Position numbers and translations under genes: made by a program. This document shows positions 15,731 through 24,876 of a DNA stretch of 64,000 nucleotides, one piece after another. The stretch spans positions 372,001-436,000 of the forward strand of contig JAUICL010000002.1 in NCBI GenBank assembly GCA_030427905.1, read 5' to 3'. Origin of the DNA: Bacteroidia bacterium (GTDB lineage Bacteria; Bacteroidota; Bacteroidia; Flavobacteriales_D; Cryomorphaceae). The notes beneath the pieces are model-generated. The model was not told the origin of the DNA and did no database searches. It saw only the letters and a program-made list of their open reading frames with translations. Position 1 is the stretch's first letter. Every line of letters begins with the position of its first letter.

Positions 15731-16930
15731 ATGCAAATAATGAACTATAAAAATGTGACTATCATTTATGTGCTATTTATTCTTTTGATATCATGTAAAA
15801 ATCAGGATAAGAATATTCCATTTCCTGTAGCGTCTTGGGAAACGTCGACTTTTGAAGCTGAAGGCTTGAATAGAGCGCCTTTTGATGAGTTAGAAAGTGG
15901 AATTGAAAAAGGAGTCTACGGTAATGTTGACCAACTGCTTCTAATAAAAAATGGGAAACTGGTATTTGACCAATCATTTTCCAATGACTACGAAGAAATA
16001 AGTAAAGGAAAGTCTGGTATTCTTGGATGCGGATTTATGACTTGTAAAGATTCAACTGTTTTCGGAGACTATAATTACTACCATCCCAATTGGCATCCCT
16101 ATTATCAAAACCAACAAGTTCATACCCTACAATCTGTTACTAAATCAATCTCTTCGATTATGATTGGTGTAGCAATTAACAGAGGTGATATAAAAGGAAC
16201 AGACGTCAAAGTGCTTGATTTTTTTGATGACTATGACTTATCTAATGTTGAAGAATCACTCAAAAGCGCAACCTTAGAAAATTTGTTGACTATGCAATTA
16301 GGCATGGAATGGCATGAAACGGACAGACCATTAGATTCAACAAATACTACCGGACAACTTGAAGCAAGCCAGAATTGGATTCAGTTTACGTTGAACCAAC
16401 CTATGGATACCATTCCAGGAACTAAATGGGTTTATAATAGTGGGGCGAGTCAACTAATGTCAGGGATTATAAAAAAAGCAACAGGATTCTACATTGATGA
16501 ATACGCAGAGAAACATCTATTTACCCCTTTGGGAATTAAGGACTATCATTGGAAAAAAACACCGGCTGGGTATACAGATACTGAAGGTGGTTTGTTCTTG
16601 AAAGCAGAAGATCTGGCCAAAATAGGCTTATTAATGTTAAATAATGGTCAATGGAATGGACAACAGATAATTACCTCAGAATGGGTTAAGAGAAGTACGA
16701 TGAAACATGTTGAATTCGATAATAAGAAGGGCTATGGCTATCAATGGTGGAGAGAAGACCGAGACCAGGTCGAAATCTGGGCGTGTAAAGGTTTTGGTAA
16801 TCAATACCTTCTGGTATTTCCAAAATTCGAAACTATCGCAGTGGTTAATAGTTGGAATATTTTCGATGAAAAAACGGAGAACATTTTGGAAGCAACTAAC
16901 ACAGCTGTGATTCAGTCAAATATTCAATAA
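15731..16930 (+). CDS. serine hydrolase lipoprotein, class C beta-lactamase/penicillin-binding type
   Basis: A 399-residue protein with a lipoprotein signal (IIYVLFILLISC, lipid cysteine near residue 22). The family's S-x-x-K nucleophile motif is SVTK (in HTLQSVTKSISS), followed by the YNS motif (WVYNSGAS) and a C-terminal W-x-x-x-G-F-G region where an HTG-like triad strand is expected. Such periplasmic or outer-membrane serine hydrolases cleave peptide, ester or beta-lactam bonds; the substrate is not predictable. It starts six bases after the last attC-like site, so it is the last cassette. No complementary closing motif (GATGATGAC) was found downstream. An alternative ATG is at 15740. Confidence 0.88.
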   Translation: MQIMNYKNVTIIYVLFILLISCKNQDKNIPFPVASWETSTFEAEGLNRAPFDELESGIEKGVYGNVDQLLLIKNGKLVFDQSFSNDYEEISKGKSGILGCGFMTCKDSTVFGDYNYYHPNWHPYYQNQQVHTLQSVTKSISSIMIGVAINRGDIKGTDVKVLDFFDDYDLSNVEESLKSATLENLLTMQLGMEWHETDRPLDSTNTTGQLEASQNWIQFTLNQPMDTIPGTKWVYNSGASQLMSGIIKKATGFYIDEYAEKHLFTPLGIKDYHWKKTPAGYTDTEGGLFLKAEDLAKIGLLMLNNGQWNGQQIITSEWVKRSTMKHVEFDNKKGYGYQWWREDRDQVEIWACKGFGNQYLLVFPKFETIAVVNSWNIFDEKTENILEATNTAVIQSNIQ

Positions 16931-17022
16931 AGTTGATAGCATTCTCTATGAGATCATAGCTCCTATGCGGTCGCTACCCTTCATATACGAGACCTTTGTT
17001 CCACAACACCCAACCATCCCTA

Positions 17023-17850
17023 ATGAATCGCCTTAAACTGTTACTATGCTATCTGTTCTTCGCTTCTATAGCCCTTGGCCAATCCATCCCTGAGAAGCTT
17101 AGCGAATCGGATTTTGTGATTGGAAAAACGGTGTTTTTCGAGTCGGAGATACTGGGCGAAACACGGGAGCTTAATATTTACCTTCCGCAGAGCTATTCGC
17201 CGGCAGATGCCAAGGTCTATCCCGTGATTTACCTACTCGATGGGTCGGCAGATGAAGACTTTATACACGTTGCGGGTATTGTGCAGTTTGGCTCATTTCC
17301 CTGGATTCAGTTTATTCCCGAGTCTATCGTGGTGGGAATCGGCAATATCGATCGAAAACGAGATTTTACGTACCCATCCGGTAACGAACTCGATCAATCG
17401 GAGTTCCCCACATCCGGTGGCTCGGCCAATTTCATGGCTTTTATTGAGAAGGAGCTCCAGCCATTTGTCGACACCAATTATAAATCCGCAAGTCCACGCA
17501 CGCTGATCGGGCAGTCGCTCGGCGGATTGCTGGCCACGGAGATTCTCCTGGAAAAACCCGATCTCTTCGACAACTACATCATCGTAAGCCCCAGCCTGTG
17601 GTGGGACGACGAAAAAATCCTGAAGCAGGAACCCGTGAAATCCGAATCGAAAAAGGTGATTTACATAGCCGGCGGAAAGGAAGGCGAAGTGATGGAGCGA
17701 ACCGCCAGAGCACTTTTTGAAAAGCTTCAGTCAGAAGCCAATCCAGAATCGCGCGTTTACTTTGAGTTTATGGAAGACAAAACCCATGGCGATGCCTTGC
17801 ACATAGCCGTTTACCACGCGTTTGAGATGATGTTTGGGGAAGGGGAGTAG
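17023..17850 (+). CDS. exported alpha/beta-hydrolase esterase (esterase D/IroE-like)
   Basis: About 275 residues from the ATG at 17023, chosen because it places the signal peptide MNRLKLLLCYLFFASIALGQ at the N-terminus. The body has the esterase D-like features LNIYLPQSY, VIYLLDG, the nucleophile elbow GQSLGG, and a C-terminal His in KTHGDAL. The family hydrolyses esters such as S-formylglutathione or siderophore esters; an exported form suggests an extracytoplasmic ester. Base composition is higher in GC than the cassettes just upstream, so the chromosomal backbone probably resumes here. Confidence 0.85.
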   Translation: MNRLKLLLCYLFFASIALGQSIPEKLSESDFVIGKTVFFESEILGETRELNIYLPQSYSPADAKVYPVIYLLDGSADEDFIHVAGIVQFGSFPWIQFIPESIVVGIGNIDRKRDFTYPSGNELDQSEFPTSGGSANFMAFIEKELQPFVDTNYKSASPRTLIGQSLGGLLATEILLEKPDLFDNYIIVSPSLWWDDEKILKQEPVKSESKKVIYIAGGKEGEVMERTARALFEKLQSEANPESRVYFEFMEDKTHGDALHIAVYHAFEMMFGEGE

Positions 17851-17949
17851 TACAGACAAGAATCTCACTTTACCTTTCCAACTCCCCAACAAACTCCCGC
17901 TGTTTTTTAAGCTCGATTTCTAATACCTTAGCAGCCCTTAATTCCGTCC

Positions 17950-18480
17950 ATGAAGGCGAAGCTCATCGGCATATCACTTTTGTTTTCCCTGTTTGCTCCG
18001 GTGGCGGCTACCTTCGTCTATCTCCAATACCAGAAAAAGCAGATCAAGCGCGAAGTAAAGTGGAATATGATCGCCGGGATCGATCGCGATGAACTGGTTT
18101 TGCTCACTTTTTCAAAAGAAGAAACCGAGACGGAATTGCGGTGGAAGCATTCCCGCGAGTTTGAGTACAAAGGAGAGATGTACGATATCGTAGAGAAAAC
18201 AGTGGGGCGCGACTCGGTGTCGTACTGGTGTTGGTGGGACCACGAAGAAACTGCGCTCAACCGTCAGCTCGACGGACTCCTAGCTCGGGTGATGGGCCAA
18301 AACCCCGAACGACAGAAAAATCAAGCTCAGCTCTCTCAGTTTTTCAAGAATCTCTACTTCCAAGAAGTGCAAGAAGAGTCTGTAGAAATGGAATCGTTAG
18401 ATAAGACGACCTTTTTCTACGCCAATCGATTCCAGTCAATTGGCTTGAGTCCGCCCATTCCGCCGCCCCGGCAAGGTTAA
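17950..18480 (+). CDS. hypothetical protein upstream of a TonB receptor
   Basis: A 176-residue protein with one N-terminal hydrophobic segment (LIGISLLFSLFAPVAATFVYL), then a domain containing GEMYDIVEKTVGRDSVSYWCWWD and a proline-rich end. I do not recognise a family. It lies 80 bases upstream of the haem-type TonB receptor in the same direction, and similar small anchored proteins often precede such receptors in Bacteroidota, so a role in the same uptake system is plausible but unproven. A short GTCTG/CAGAC hairpin lies between them (18504-18529). Confidence 0.55.
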   Translation: MKAKLIGISLLFSLFAPVAATFVYLQYQKKQIKREVKWNMIAGIDRDELVLLTFSKEETETELRWKHSREFEYKGEMYDIVEKTVGRDSVSYWCWWDHEETALNRQLDGLLARVMGQNPERQKNQAQLSQFFKNLYFQEVQEESVEMESLDKTTFFYANRFQSIGLSPPIPPPRQG

Positions 18481-18560
18481 TCACGTATGTAATAAAACAT
18501 TTGGTCTGCCTGAAATTGCAGGACAGACTGACCTTATTTGATTAACAGAATAAAATCACA

Positions 18561-20972
18561 ATGAAATACATGTATTTTCTGTGGTTCTTGCTGGGCTGTA
18601 CGGCTATGTCGTATGCGCAAACGGCAACAATCACAAGCCAGAATAGCAACAAGCCTATCGAGGCCGCTGTGCTGCTCTGCGAGCACCCCAAGCTTTCGGC
18701 TATTACCAATGCCCGGGGGCAAGCCGATGTATCGGCCTTCAAGGATGCAACCAAAATTCAAATCCGGTCGCTCGGGTTTAAAACGAAGAATCTGTCCTAC
18801 GCCGAATTGGAATCGGCCAATTTTCAAATTGCTTTGGAGCAATCTACGCTCGATCTCGATGAAGTGGTGATTTCGGGAACGCGTTGGCGGCAATCCACAT
18901 CGGAAGTGCCTTCGCGGGTCGTTTCGATCTCCACCAAGGATGTGGAGCTTCAAAACCCGCAAACGGCCGCCGATCTACTCGGTGTTTCGGGCGAAGTTTT
19001 CATCCAGAAGAGCCAGCAGGGTGGGGGAAGCCCCATGATTCGCGGGTTTGCTACCAATCGATTGCTTTACACCATCGACGGTGTGCGGATGAATACCGCC
19101 ATCTTTCGCGGTGGAAACGTCCAGAATGTGATTAGTCTCGACCCTTTCGCCACCGAGAGTACCGAAGTCCTTTTTGGTCCAGGATCGGTGATTTACGGTA
19201 GCGATGCCATTGGTGGGGTCATGAGTTTTCAGACCCTAACGCCACAGCTCTCGCTTACCGACGAAGTGCTGGTGACGGGAAAGGCCTTGACACGTTATTC
19301 TTCGGCTAACAAAGAAAAAACGGGCCACGTAGATGTGAATATCGGGTGGAAGAAATGGTCTTTGGTGACCAGCTTCAGCTCCTGGGATTTCGATCACCTG
19401 CGCCAGGGGAGTCACGGTCCCGACGATTACATCAAGGGTATTTACCCTCAGCGCCAGGACAGCACCGATGTGATCATCACTCAAGACGATCCACTCTTGC
19501 AAGTGCCTTCGGCATATTCGCAGATTAACATGATGCAAAAGGTGCGCTTCAAGCCGAATGAAAACTGGGACATCCAGTACGGTTTGCACTATTCGGAAAC
19601 ATCGCCTTATGGCAGGTACGACCGACACAACCGCTACCGAAATGGAACCCTGCGCTATGCCGTGTGGGATTATGGTCCGCAGCGTTGGATGATGAACAAT
19701 CTGAATGTCTCACACCAAGCCAAGCAGGGTATCTACGATCAGGTGTCTCTGCGTTTGGCGCAACAATCGTTTGAAGAAAGCCGGATAGACCGAGCACTCA
19801 ATGACAACGAGCTAAACGACAACGCCGAAGACGTACAGGCCTATTCGGTCAATCTCGACTTTACGAAGGAGTTGGCTTCAAAGCACGTCCTGTTTTATGG
19901 TGCAGAATATGTCGTGAACGACGTGACATCAACCGGTTCGATCACCGATATCAATTCGGGCCAATCGCAAGTTGGTCCGGCGCGGTATCCAAACTCTACC
20001 TGGAGTTCTATAGCTGTGTATGTGAATGACGAATACGATGTGTCTGACAAGCTTACCCTCCAAGGGGGCTTGAGGTACAACCAATACATTCTCGACGCTG
20101 ATTTTAGCAACAACACTGATTTCTACCCCTTTCCATTTTCAAAGGCCGAGATCAACGATGGAGCGCTGACGGGTAGCCTTGGTGGGGTGTATCGTCCTAG
20201 TGAAAAGTGGGCAATTCGGGCCAATTTGGGTACGGCGTTCCGAGCGCCAAACGTCGATGACATCGGAAAGGTCTTCGACTCGGAGCCCGGAGCTGTTACC
20301 GTTCCCAATCCCGACTTGCAAGCCGAGTACGCTTACAACGCTGATATCGGAGTCGCCAAGTTTTTCGGCGACTACGTGAAGGTCGATTTCGCGGCCTATT
20401 ACACCATTTTGGAGAACGCCATGGTGCGTCGCGACTACACCATCAATGGGCAGGACAGCATCATGTACCAAGGAGAGTTGAGCCAAGTGCAAGCCATCCA
20501 GAACGCCGCTCGCGCCCACGTGTACGGTGTGCAGTTTGGTGTGGAAGTGAAATTGCCAAAAGGCTTTGTTTTCACTTCTGACTTGAACTACCAGGTGGGA
20601 GAAGAAGAGCTAGACGATGGATCGACGAGTTCATCGCGCCACGCGGCTCCTATGTTTGGAGTGAGCCGATTGCGGTATCAGGCCAATGATCTCACCTTGG
20701 AGCTCAACGCCATTTATCAGGCTGAGCGCAGCTACGCCGATCTGGCTGAAGACGAGCGTAGCAAAGATGAAATATACGCCAAAGACGCGAATGGAAACAA
20801 CTATTCGCCAGCTTGGTACACGGCCAATATCAAAGCCATGTACCAGTTAAACAAAACCTTCAGCGTGAGTGGCGGGGTCGAAAACATCACCGACCAACGC
20901 TACCGACCGTATAGCTCCGGTATTTCTGGAGCAGGAAGGAATTTCTTCATGGCCTTGCGAGCCGATTTTTAA
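18561..20972 (+). CDS. TonB-dependent receptor, haemoglobin/haem-uptake type
   Basis: An 803-residue outer-membrane receptor: signal peptide (to about residue 19, ending SYAQ), a carboxypeptidase-regulatory-like domain (about 20-95), a plug domain with GSPMIRGFATNRLLYTIDGVRMN (key IRGF and DGVR), then a 22-strand barrel ending in ...FMALRADF with a terminal aromatic. The plug wording matches the haemoglobin/transferrin/lactoferrin receptor group. It moves haem or an iron complex into the periplasm using TonB energy. A strong terminator follows at once. Confidence 0.88.
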   Translation: MKYMYFLWFLLGCTAMSYAQTATITSQNSNKPIEAAVLLCEHPKLSAITNARGQADVSAFKDATKIQIRSLGFKTKNLSYAELESANFQIALEQSTLDLDEVVISGTRWRQSTSEVPSRVVSISTKDVELQNPQTAADLLGVSGEVFIQKSQQGGGSPMIRGFATNRLLYTIDGVRMNTAIFRGGNVQNVISLDPFATESTEVLFGPGSVIYGSDAIGGVMSFQTLTPQLSLTDEVLVTGKALTRYSSANKEKTGHVDVNIGWKKWSLVTSFSSWDFDHLRQGSHGPDDYIKGIYPQRQDSTDVIITQDDPLLQVPSAYSQINMMQKVRFKPNENWDIQYGLHYSETSPYGRYDRHNRYRNGTLRYAVWDYGPQRWMMNNLNVSHQAKQGIYDQVSLRLAQQSFEESRIDRALNDNELNDNAEDVQAYSVNLDFTKELASKHVLFYGAEYVVNDVTSTGSITDINSGQSQVGPARYPNSTWSSIAVYVNDEYDVSDKLTLQGGLRYNQYILDADFSNNTDFYPFPFSKAEINDGALTGSLGGVYRPSEKWAIRANLGTAFRAPNVDDIGKVFDSEPGAVTVPNPDLQAEYAYNADIGVAKFFGDYVKVDFAAYYTILENAMVRRDYTINGQDSIMYQGELSQVQAIQNAARAHVYGVQFGVEVKLPKGFVFTSDLNYQVGEEELDDGSTSSSRHAAPMFGVSRLRYQANDLTLELNAIYQAERSYADLAEDERSKDEIYAKDANGNNYSPAWYTANIKAMYQLNKTFSVSGGVENITDQRYRPYSSGISGAGRNFFMALRADF

Positions 20973-20978
20973 TTGAAT

Positions 20979-21016
20979 TCCCACCCCGAATATGGTTTCG
21001 GGGTGGGAATTTTTAA
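20979..21016 (+). terminator. intrinsic terminator after the TonB receptor
   Basis: A long GC-rich stem (CCCACCCCGAA pairing with TTTCGGGGTGGG, one offset) is followed by AATTTTTAA. Confidence 0.88.
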
Positions 21017-21099
21017 CGTATTGAAGTCCTTGGAGGAGTTTTGATTTCGGTATATTAGGGTTCGTCGATTTTTTATAAAAACGAATAAAGCCCAAACCT

Positions 21100-21405
21100 A
21101 TGCACCCCAAAAACTTCGATACCCTTTCTCAAGCTGTAGACGCACTCACCAAAGACGGATACAAAGAGCAGTTTGAAAGTGATGCTGATAAAATCTTAGC
21201 AGCCTTTTCGAAAGTGAAATACACACCTGAAGAGCTGCAAATTGTAGAGACTTTCCGGTTTGAAGGAGAGACCAATCCCGCCGATTCTACGATGGTACTG
21301 GCTATAGTGGCAAACGATGGTACTAAAGGCACGATGGTGATGACATACGGCGCTGATCAAAATCACAACGACGAGCTTATCAAACGTATTCCCTTTTCGA
21401 AATAG
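21100..21405 (+). CDS. small conserved protein (so-called phosphoribosylpyrophosphate synthetase-like)
   Basis: A 101-residue soluble protein. Its layout FDTLSQAVDALTKDGY ... YTPEELQIVETFRFEGETNPADSTMVLAI ... GTMVMTYG matches a short Bacteroidota family that databases often name phosphoribosylpyrophosphate synthetase. It lacks the PRPP synthase domain, so the name is not informative and function is unknown. It is a separate unit between the TonB receptor terminator and the following pair. Confidence 0.65.
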   Translation: MHPKNFDTLSQAVDALTKDGYKEQFESDADKILAAFSKVKYTPEELQIVETFRFEGETNPADSTMVLAIVANDGTKGTMVMTYGADQNHNDELIKRIPFSK

Positions 21406-21420
21406 AAGTAAATTAGCCCG

Positions 21421-21807
21421 GTGTTCAATGGGCTAAGACATAGTGCAGGAGCAAAATTTCTCTGGGTAGTGTTCGCATTGTATTTGCTGAACATCAGTGT
21501 TGACGTGGCCGACCGAAACCCAGACCACTTGCCCGAAGACCTTTCTTTTAATGATCAAGAGAGTATTGTTGAGATCATTGTAGAGAAGGTTATGGGCTTC
21601 GAAAATGCCTTTGCAGAGTATGATGACCACGATTCTGAAGGCGATAGTAAGCTAAAGAATGTTAAAGTTGATTTCCTAGGTTTTCCTTCAAGGTTGAGTC
21701 ATAACTCTAGTCAGTTTGAAGGATTGTTTTCTGGAGCTTTCTCTGGAAATTCCGGATTAGTGGCCGATGGCTATCACAAGCTCGAGTCGCCTCCACCCAA
21801 ATCTTGA
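21421..21807 (+). CDS. hypothetical small exported protein
   Basis: A 128-residue protein starting at a GTG 16 bases after the previous gene. Residues ~11-26 (KFLWVVFALYLLNISV) form a hydrophobic start that can be a signal or anchor; the rest is acidic and low in structure, with FENAFAEYDDHDSEGDS. It precedes the HAEPLYID protein by about 75 bases in the same direction, and the two are probably one unit. I do not recognise the family. Confidence 0.5.
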   Translation: MFNGLRHSAGAKFLWVVFALYLLNISVDVADRNPDHLPEDLSFNDQESIVEIIVEKVMGFENAFAEYDDHDSEGDSKLKNVKVDFLGFPSRLSHNSSQFEGLFSGAFSGNSGLVADGYHKLESPPPKS

Positions 21808-21882
21808 TTTGTTTCAACAGTGAATTGACCTGTTTCCCAAGTGAATACAGGTGTTTTGACATGCCTTAAACAAATCAGAAAA

Positions 21883-22740
21883 ATGAAAATCAATATAACT
21901 TGGATGTCCGTCCTTGCGCTGACATTCAGCAATTACCTATCTGCTCAAATCAGTGATGCAGAAAAAGACAGTATTTACATTCATCAATTCGAAGAATTAA
22001 AAGAACCCGTTAAAGTACTACATGCCGAGCCTCTGTACATCGACTTAATCCGCGACTTAGGCGCTCGGAAAGGAGAGAAAGAGTGGAATTTGGGAATGGG
22101 TCTCACAGATAAGCTCGACTTCGACTCTTACGAAGCACTTGTGGAGTACGAGTGGGCTCCTGTCAATAGATTGGGCCTTGAAGTTGAATTGCCATTTACA
22201 TTCTATGCACCCGTGCGGAACGCAGAGCGCGATTCTTTGCCATCTAACAGACTCAATAGTATCAAGCTGGCAGCCCAATGGACTTTTTTAGTTAGTGAAC
22301 CAGCAGCAACTTCCATGGCCATCGGGTATATCAATGAATTTGAAATGACCGATTTTGAGTCTTTTGGAAGTCCATTTATTTCGGGAAATGTGTACAACCC
22401 TTTTCTCGTCGTAGCCAAGCGTTGGGGAAATAATTTTCACTCCTTGATCTATACAGGCCCTGTGATTGCGCAGCACTATGCCAACAATCACTGGCATACG
22501 CGCTACGATGTAAATACCAGTTTACACTATATGATATCGGGAACTCGAAATTTTATCGGATTTGAGTTCAATAAGTCTTTCGAAAGCGCTGATTTTGACA
22601 TGACGATCAGACCCCAAATGCGTCTCGAAATCTCGCAGAGTCTAATGATTGGTATAGTAGCTGGAATTCCTGTGAGCAAAGAGAATGAGCGGATGAGTTC
22701 ATTCGTACGTCTTATCTGGGAGCCGGGACATGTGCATTGA
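21883..22740 (+). CDS. HAEPLYID family outer-membrane protein
   Basis: About 285 residues from the ATG at 21883, chosen because a clean signal peptide follows (ITWMSVLALTFSNYLSAQ). The namesake motif HAEPLYIDLIRDLGARKGE is at about residues 46-64, then EWNLGMGL and repeated amphipathic strands typical of a small outer-membrane barrel. No function is established for the family as far as I know. It follows a small exported protein and ends before a separate SpoIIAA-like gene. Confidence 0.72.
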   Translation: MKINITWMSVLALTFSNYLSAQISDAEKDSIYIHQFEELKEPVKVLHAEPLYIDLIRDLGARKGEKEWNLGMGLTDKLDFDSYEALVEYEWAPVNRLGLEVELPFTFYAPVRNAERDSLPSNRLNSIKLAAQWTFLVSEPAATSMAIGYINEFEMTDFESFGSPFISGNVYNPFLVVAKRWGNNFHSLIYTGPVIAQHYANNHWHTRYDVNTSLHYMISGTRNFIGFEFNKSFESADFDMTIRPQMRLEISQSLMIGIVAGIPVSKENERMSSFVRLIWEPGHVH

Positions 22741-22873
22741 AGCAATTTCAATGATGTATCTCGTTTAATTCAGAAAGAATGTCGTTAAATTTAGAAGCTA
22801 ATCCCTACGAGTTGAATCACATTTCTGCTCGTAGGGATAGATTTTTTCTCACAAACCGAGATATACTGAAGCT

Positions 22874-23245
22874 ATGCTTAACGTCATCAAAAAAGGTACG
22901 CACCATCTTGAAATCGTCATGAGCGGAAAGCTCGATTCTGAACAAATGAAGGTGGCATTGAATGATTTATTTGAAAAGTCGGAAGGAATCGAAGAAGGAA
23001 CGATCCTTTGCGATCTGATTGACTTTCACATGCCATCACTCGGCGCTATTGGGGTTGAGCTGTCCATGCTTCCCGAGATTTTTTCGTGGGTTAAGAAATT
23101 TGATCAAGTAGCGGTTCTCTCTGATACGGAGTGGCTCAAGCAGGCGGGTGAGATTAAAGGGAAATTGATCCCTGGGCTCGAAATCAAAGCTTTTGATCGG
23201 AGTGAGCGTATAGAAGCCGAGCGGTGGCTAGGTGGGCCGTTTTAA
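22874..23245 (+). CDS. SpoIIAA-like/STAS-fold protein
   Basis: A 123-residue soluble protein with alternating strands and helices of the SpoIIAA-like (STAS-type) fold: GTHHLEIVMSGKLDSEQM at the start and a C-terminal LEIKAFDRSERIEAERWL, where aligned family members also end in a helix. These proteins are thought to bind lipids or small hydrophobic ligands. It stands alone, with about 175 bases before the cytochrome gene. Confidence 0.7.
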   Translation: MLNVIKKGTHHLEIVMSGKLDSEQMKVALNDLFEKSEGIEEGTILCDLIDFHMPSLGAIGVELSMLPEIFSWVKKFDQVAVLSDTEWLKQAGEIKGKLIPGLEIKAFDRSERIEAERWLGGPF

Positions 23246-23267
23246 GACCCGGTTTACATTGGTCTGC

Positions 23268-23297
23268 TTTGGGTGAAATCTTAATTACCTATATTTA
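23268..23297 (+). promoter_or_regulatory. possible promoter for the cytochrome c gene
   Basis: TTTG at 23268-23271 and TATATTTA at 23290-23297 are spaced 18 bases apart, close to the Bacteroidota -33/-7 arrangement. A leader of about 120 bases would follow before the ATG at 23421. Confidence 0.4.
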
Positions 23298-23420
23298 AGC
23301 AGGTTGATTCAAGAGATGTGGGGTTGATTTCACCTTTGTTTTATGAGGTGAAAGTCGGGTAAAGTGCATGGTTTTTCTCTTGGGTTCGGCTAAACTGATT
23401 AACCCAAAACCTCCCACATC

Positions 23421-24404
23421 ATGAAAAAGCTAGGTAAAATACTACTCGTATTGGTCGTTGTATTAATCGTTGTTGTCGCATCAGGGCTAACATATTTAAG
23501 CGTTGGCTTGCCAAACGTTCCCGAAGCAGAAGATCTCAAAATTGAATACTCAGCCGAACTGGTCGAGCGTGGGGAATATCTCGCCAATGCCGTCATGGTC
23601 TGCATGGACTGTCACTCTGAGCGAGATTGGTCTAAGTTCTCTGGCCCCATTGTAGAAGGAACCCTTGGAAAAGGGGGAGAAGTCTTCGATCAGAATATGT
23701 CCTTCCCAGGGCGATATGTTTCGAAAAATATTACTCCCCATCACTTGAGCTCCTGGACCGACGGAGAGATTTTTAGAGCCATCACCGCTGGTGTTTCGAA
23801 AGATGGCAAAGCCTTGTTTCCGATCATGCCATACCATCATTATGGAACCCTAGACAGAAGAGACATCGAAGCAGTGATTGCCTATATCCGTACACTGCCA
23901 GCCATAGAGTCTGAGCCCGAGAAGTCGGAGTCGGATTTTCCGATGAATTTTATCATCAATACCTTGCCGCATGAGCCCCAATTTGTGACCCGACCATCCG
24001 AAGCTGATCTCGTGGCCTACGGCAAATACATGACCAATGCTGCGGGATGCTACGATTGCCATACCAGGCAAGAAAAAGGGAGCTTTGTGGGGCAGGAGTA
24101 TGCTGGTGGCATGGAGTTTAAAATGCCTGACGGAGCCGTGATGCGATCGGCGAATATTACTCCCCAAGAAGGCTCTGGTATCGGTTCGTGGACCGCTGAG
24201 CAGTTTGTAAACAGATTTAAGCAATACTCAGATAGCGGATATGTGTTTCCTTCCACACCTTCAGGCACATTTCAATCGATTATGCCGTGGTCGATGTACA
24301 CGCATATGGCTGAGCACGACTTGGAGTCCATCTACGCCTACTTAATGACCATTGAGCCCGTGGAGAATCAGGTGCAGTGGTATAGCCCGCCACCGGCTGA
24401 GTAG
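23421..24404 (+). CDS. membrane-anchored dihaem cytochrome c
   Basis: A 327-residue protein with an uncleaved N-terminal helix (ILLVLVVVLIVVVASGLTYL) and two c-type haem sites, CMDCH (61-65) and CYDCH (210-214). Each is followed by a helical domain with a distal methionine candidate (FPIMPY, IMPWSMY). It resembles the dihaem cytochrome subunits of membrane dehydrogenases and would carry electrons in the periplasm. No dehydrogenase subunit is adjacent, so the partner is unknown. It is convergent with the MarR gene, 13 bases apart. Confidence 0.88.
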   Translation: MKKLGKILLVLVVVLIVVVASGLTYLSVGLPNVPEAEDLKIEYSAELVERGEYLANAVMVCMDCHSERDWSKFSGPIVEGTLGKGGEVFDQNMSFPGRYVSKNITPHHLSSWTDGEIFRAITAGVSKDGKALFPIMPYHHYGTLDRRDIEAVIAYIRTLPAIESEPEKSESDFPMNFIINTLPHEPQFVTRPSEADLVAYGKYMTNAAGCYDCHTRQEKGSFVGQEYAGGMEFKMPDGAVMRSANITPQEGSGIGSWTAEQFVNRFKQYSDSGYVFPSTPSGTFQSIMPWSMYTHMAEHDLESIYAYLMTIEPVENQVQWYSPPPAE

Positions 24405-24417
24405 TTCTTTTGAAGGA

Positions 24418-24858
24418 TTACGCCGTCATATTCTCCTTGATCCGTCTTAAGAAATCGCTAAATAGCTGAAGCTCATTTTCAGAAAACCCTTCTATGCTGC
24501 GCTTGCGGTGACTGATCACCATGGGAAGGTGTTCTTCAACAAAATGCTTGCCCTTTTCGGTCAGGTCTATTTTGTATGTTTTTTTATTCTCTTTTGTGAA
24601 TTGGCGAGCTACAAAACCTTTGTTTGTCAAGATATTGATAGACCGTGTGATGGATGCCGGATCTCTATACGTCATTTCAGCCAAAACCTTCTGACTCAGA
24701 TTTGGACTTTCAGAAATGATCCGCAATAGAATCCACTGCTCAATGGTGATCCCAAGCTGAAGGTTATCAAATTCGCGTTGCGTATACACTTTTGATGCTT
24801 TACTGGCTTGCTCAATTTGAAAGAGCAATACGTCTTCAATCTTTTTACTTACGGGCAT
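24418..24858 (-). CDS. MarR-family transcriptional regulator
   Basis: About 146 residues from the ATG at 24858. I reject the upstream start at 24894 because it would lie inside the palindromic operator. The winged-helix core reads LSQKVLAEMTYRDPASITRSINILTNKGFVARQFTKENKKTYKIDLTEKG, with the recognition helix in the middle. It is divergent from the PLP decarboxylase gene and the intergenic palindrome is very probably its operator, giving autoregulation and control of the decarboxylase. The inducer is unknown. Confidence 0.9.
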   Translation of the reverse strand: MPVSKKIEDVLLFQIEQASKASKVYTQREFDNLQLGITIEQWILLRIISESPNLSQKVLAEMTYRDPASITRSINILTNKGFVARQFTKENKKTYKIDLTEKGKHFVEEHLPMVISHRKRSIEGFSENELQLFSDFLRRIKENMTA

Positions 24859-24876
24859 AATCCATAAATCTAACCG

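Larger units (their letters stand above)
2657..16930 (+). mobile_element. integron-type gene cassette array without integrase
   Basis: The region is AT-rich, has all supported protein genes on the plus strand, and is split by inverted-repeat elements of about 60-135 bp. Each cassette opens with a GTT-type motif and closes with an element whose first motif is the reverse complement of that cassette's own opening motif: GTTGTGC/GCACAAC (cassettes 1, 3, 6), GATAGCTGC/GCAGCTAAC (2), GTTGTAGCAC/GTGCTACAAC (4), GTTAGCTGC/GCAGCTAAC (5), GTTGGTAGGC/GCCTACCAAC (7) and GTTGCAC/GTGCAAC (8). In most cassettes the start codon lies only 17-63 bases after the core. This is the architecture of integron cassettes with attC sites. 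No tyrosine recombinase is present, so it is an attC cluster lacking an integrase in view. The right edge after 16930 is uncertain. Confidence 0.75.

Noticed and set aside
2657-16930. CRISPR array or prophage as explanation for the repeats
   Set aside because: The repeats are long inverted-repeat sites separated by genes of 0.4-4 kb, with no spacers, Cas genes, or phage structural genes. Cassette logic explains the motif changes.
16931-17022. attC-like site after the serine-hydrolase gene
   Set aside because: I looked for the expected complement of the opening motif (GATGATGAC) and for paired arms and found neither, so no site is called at the right end.
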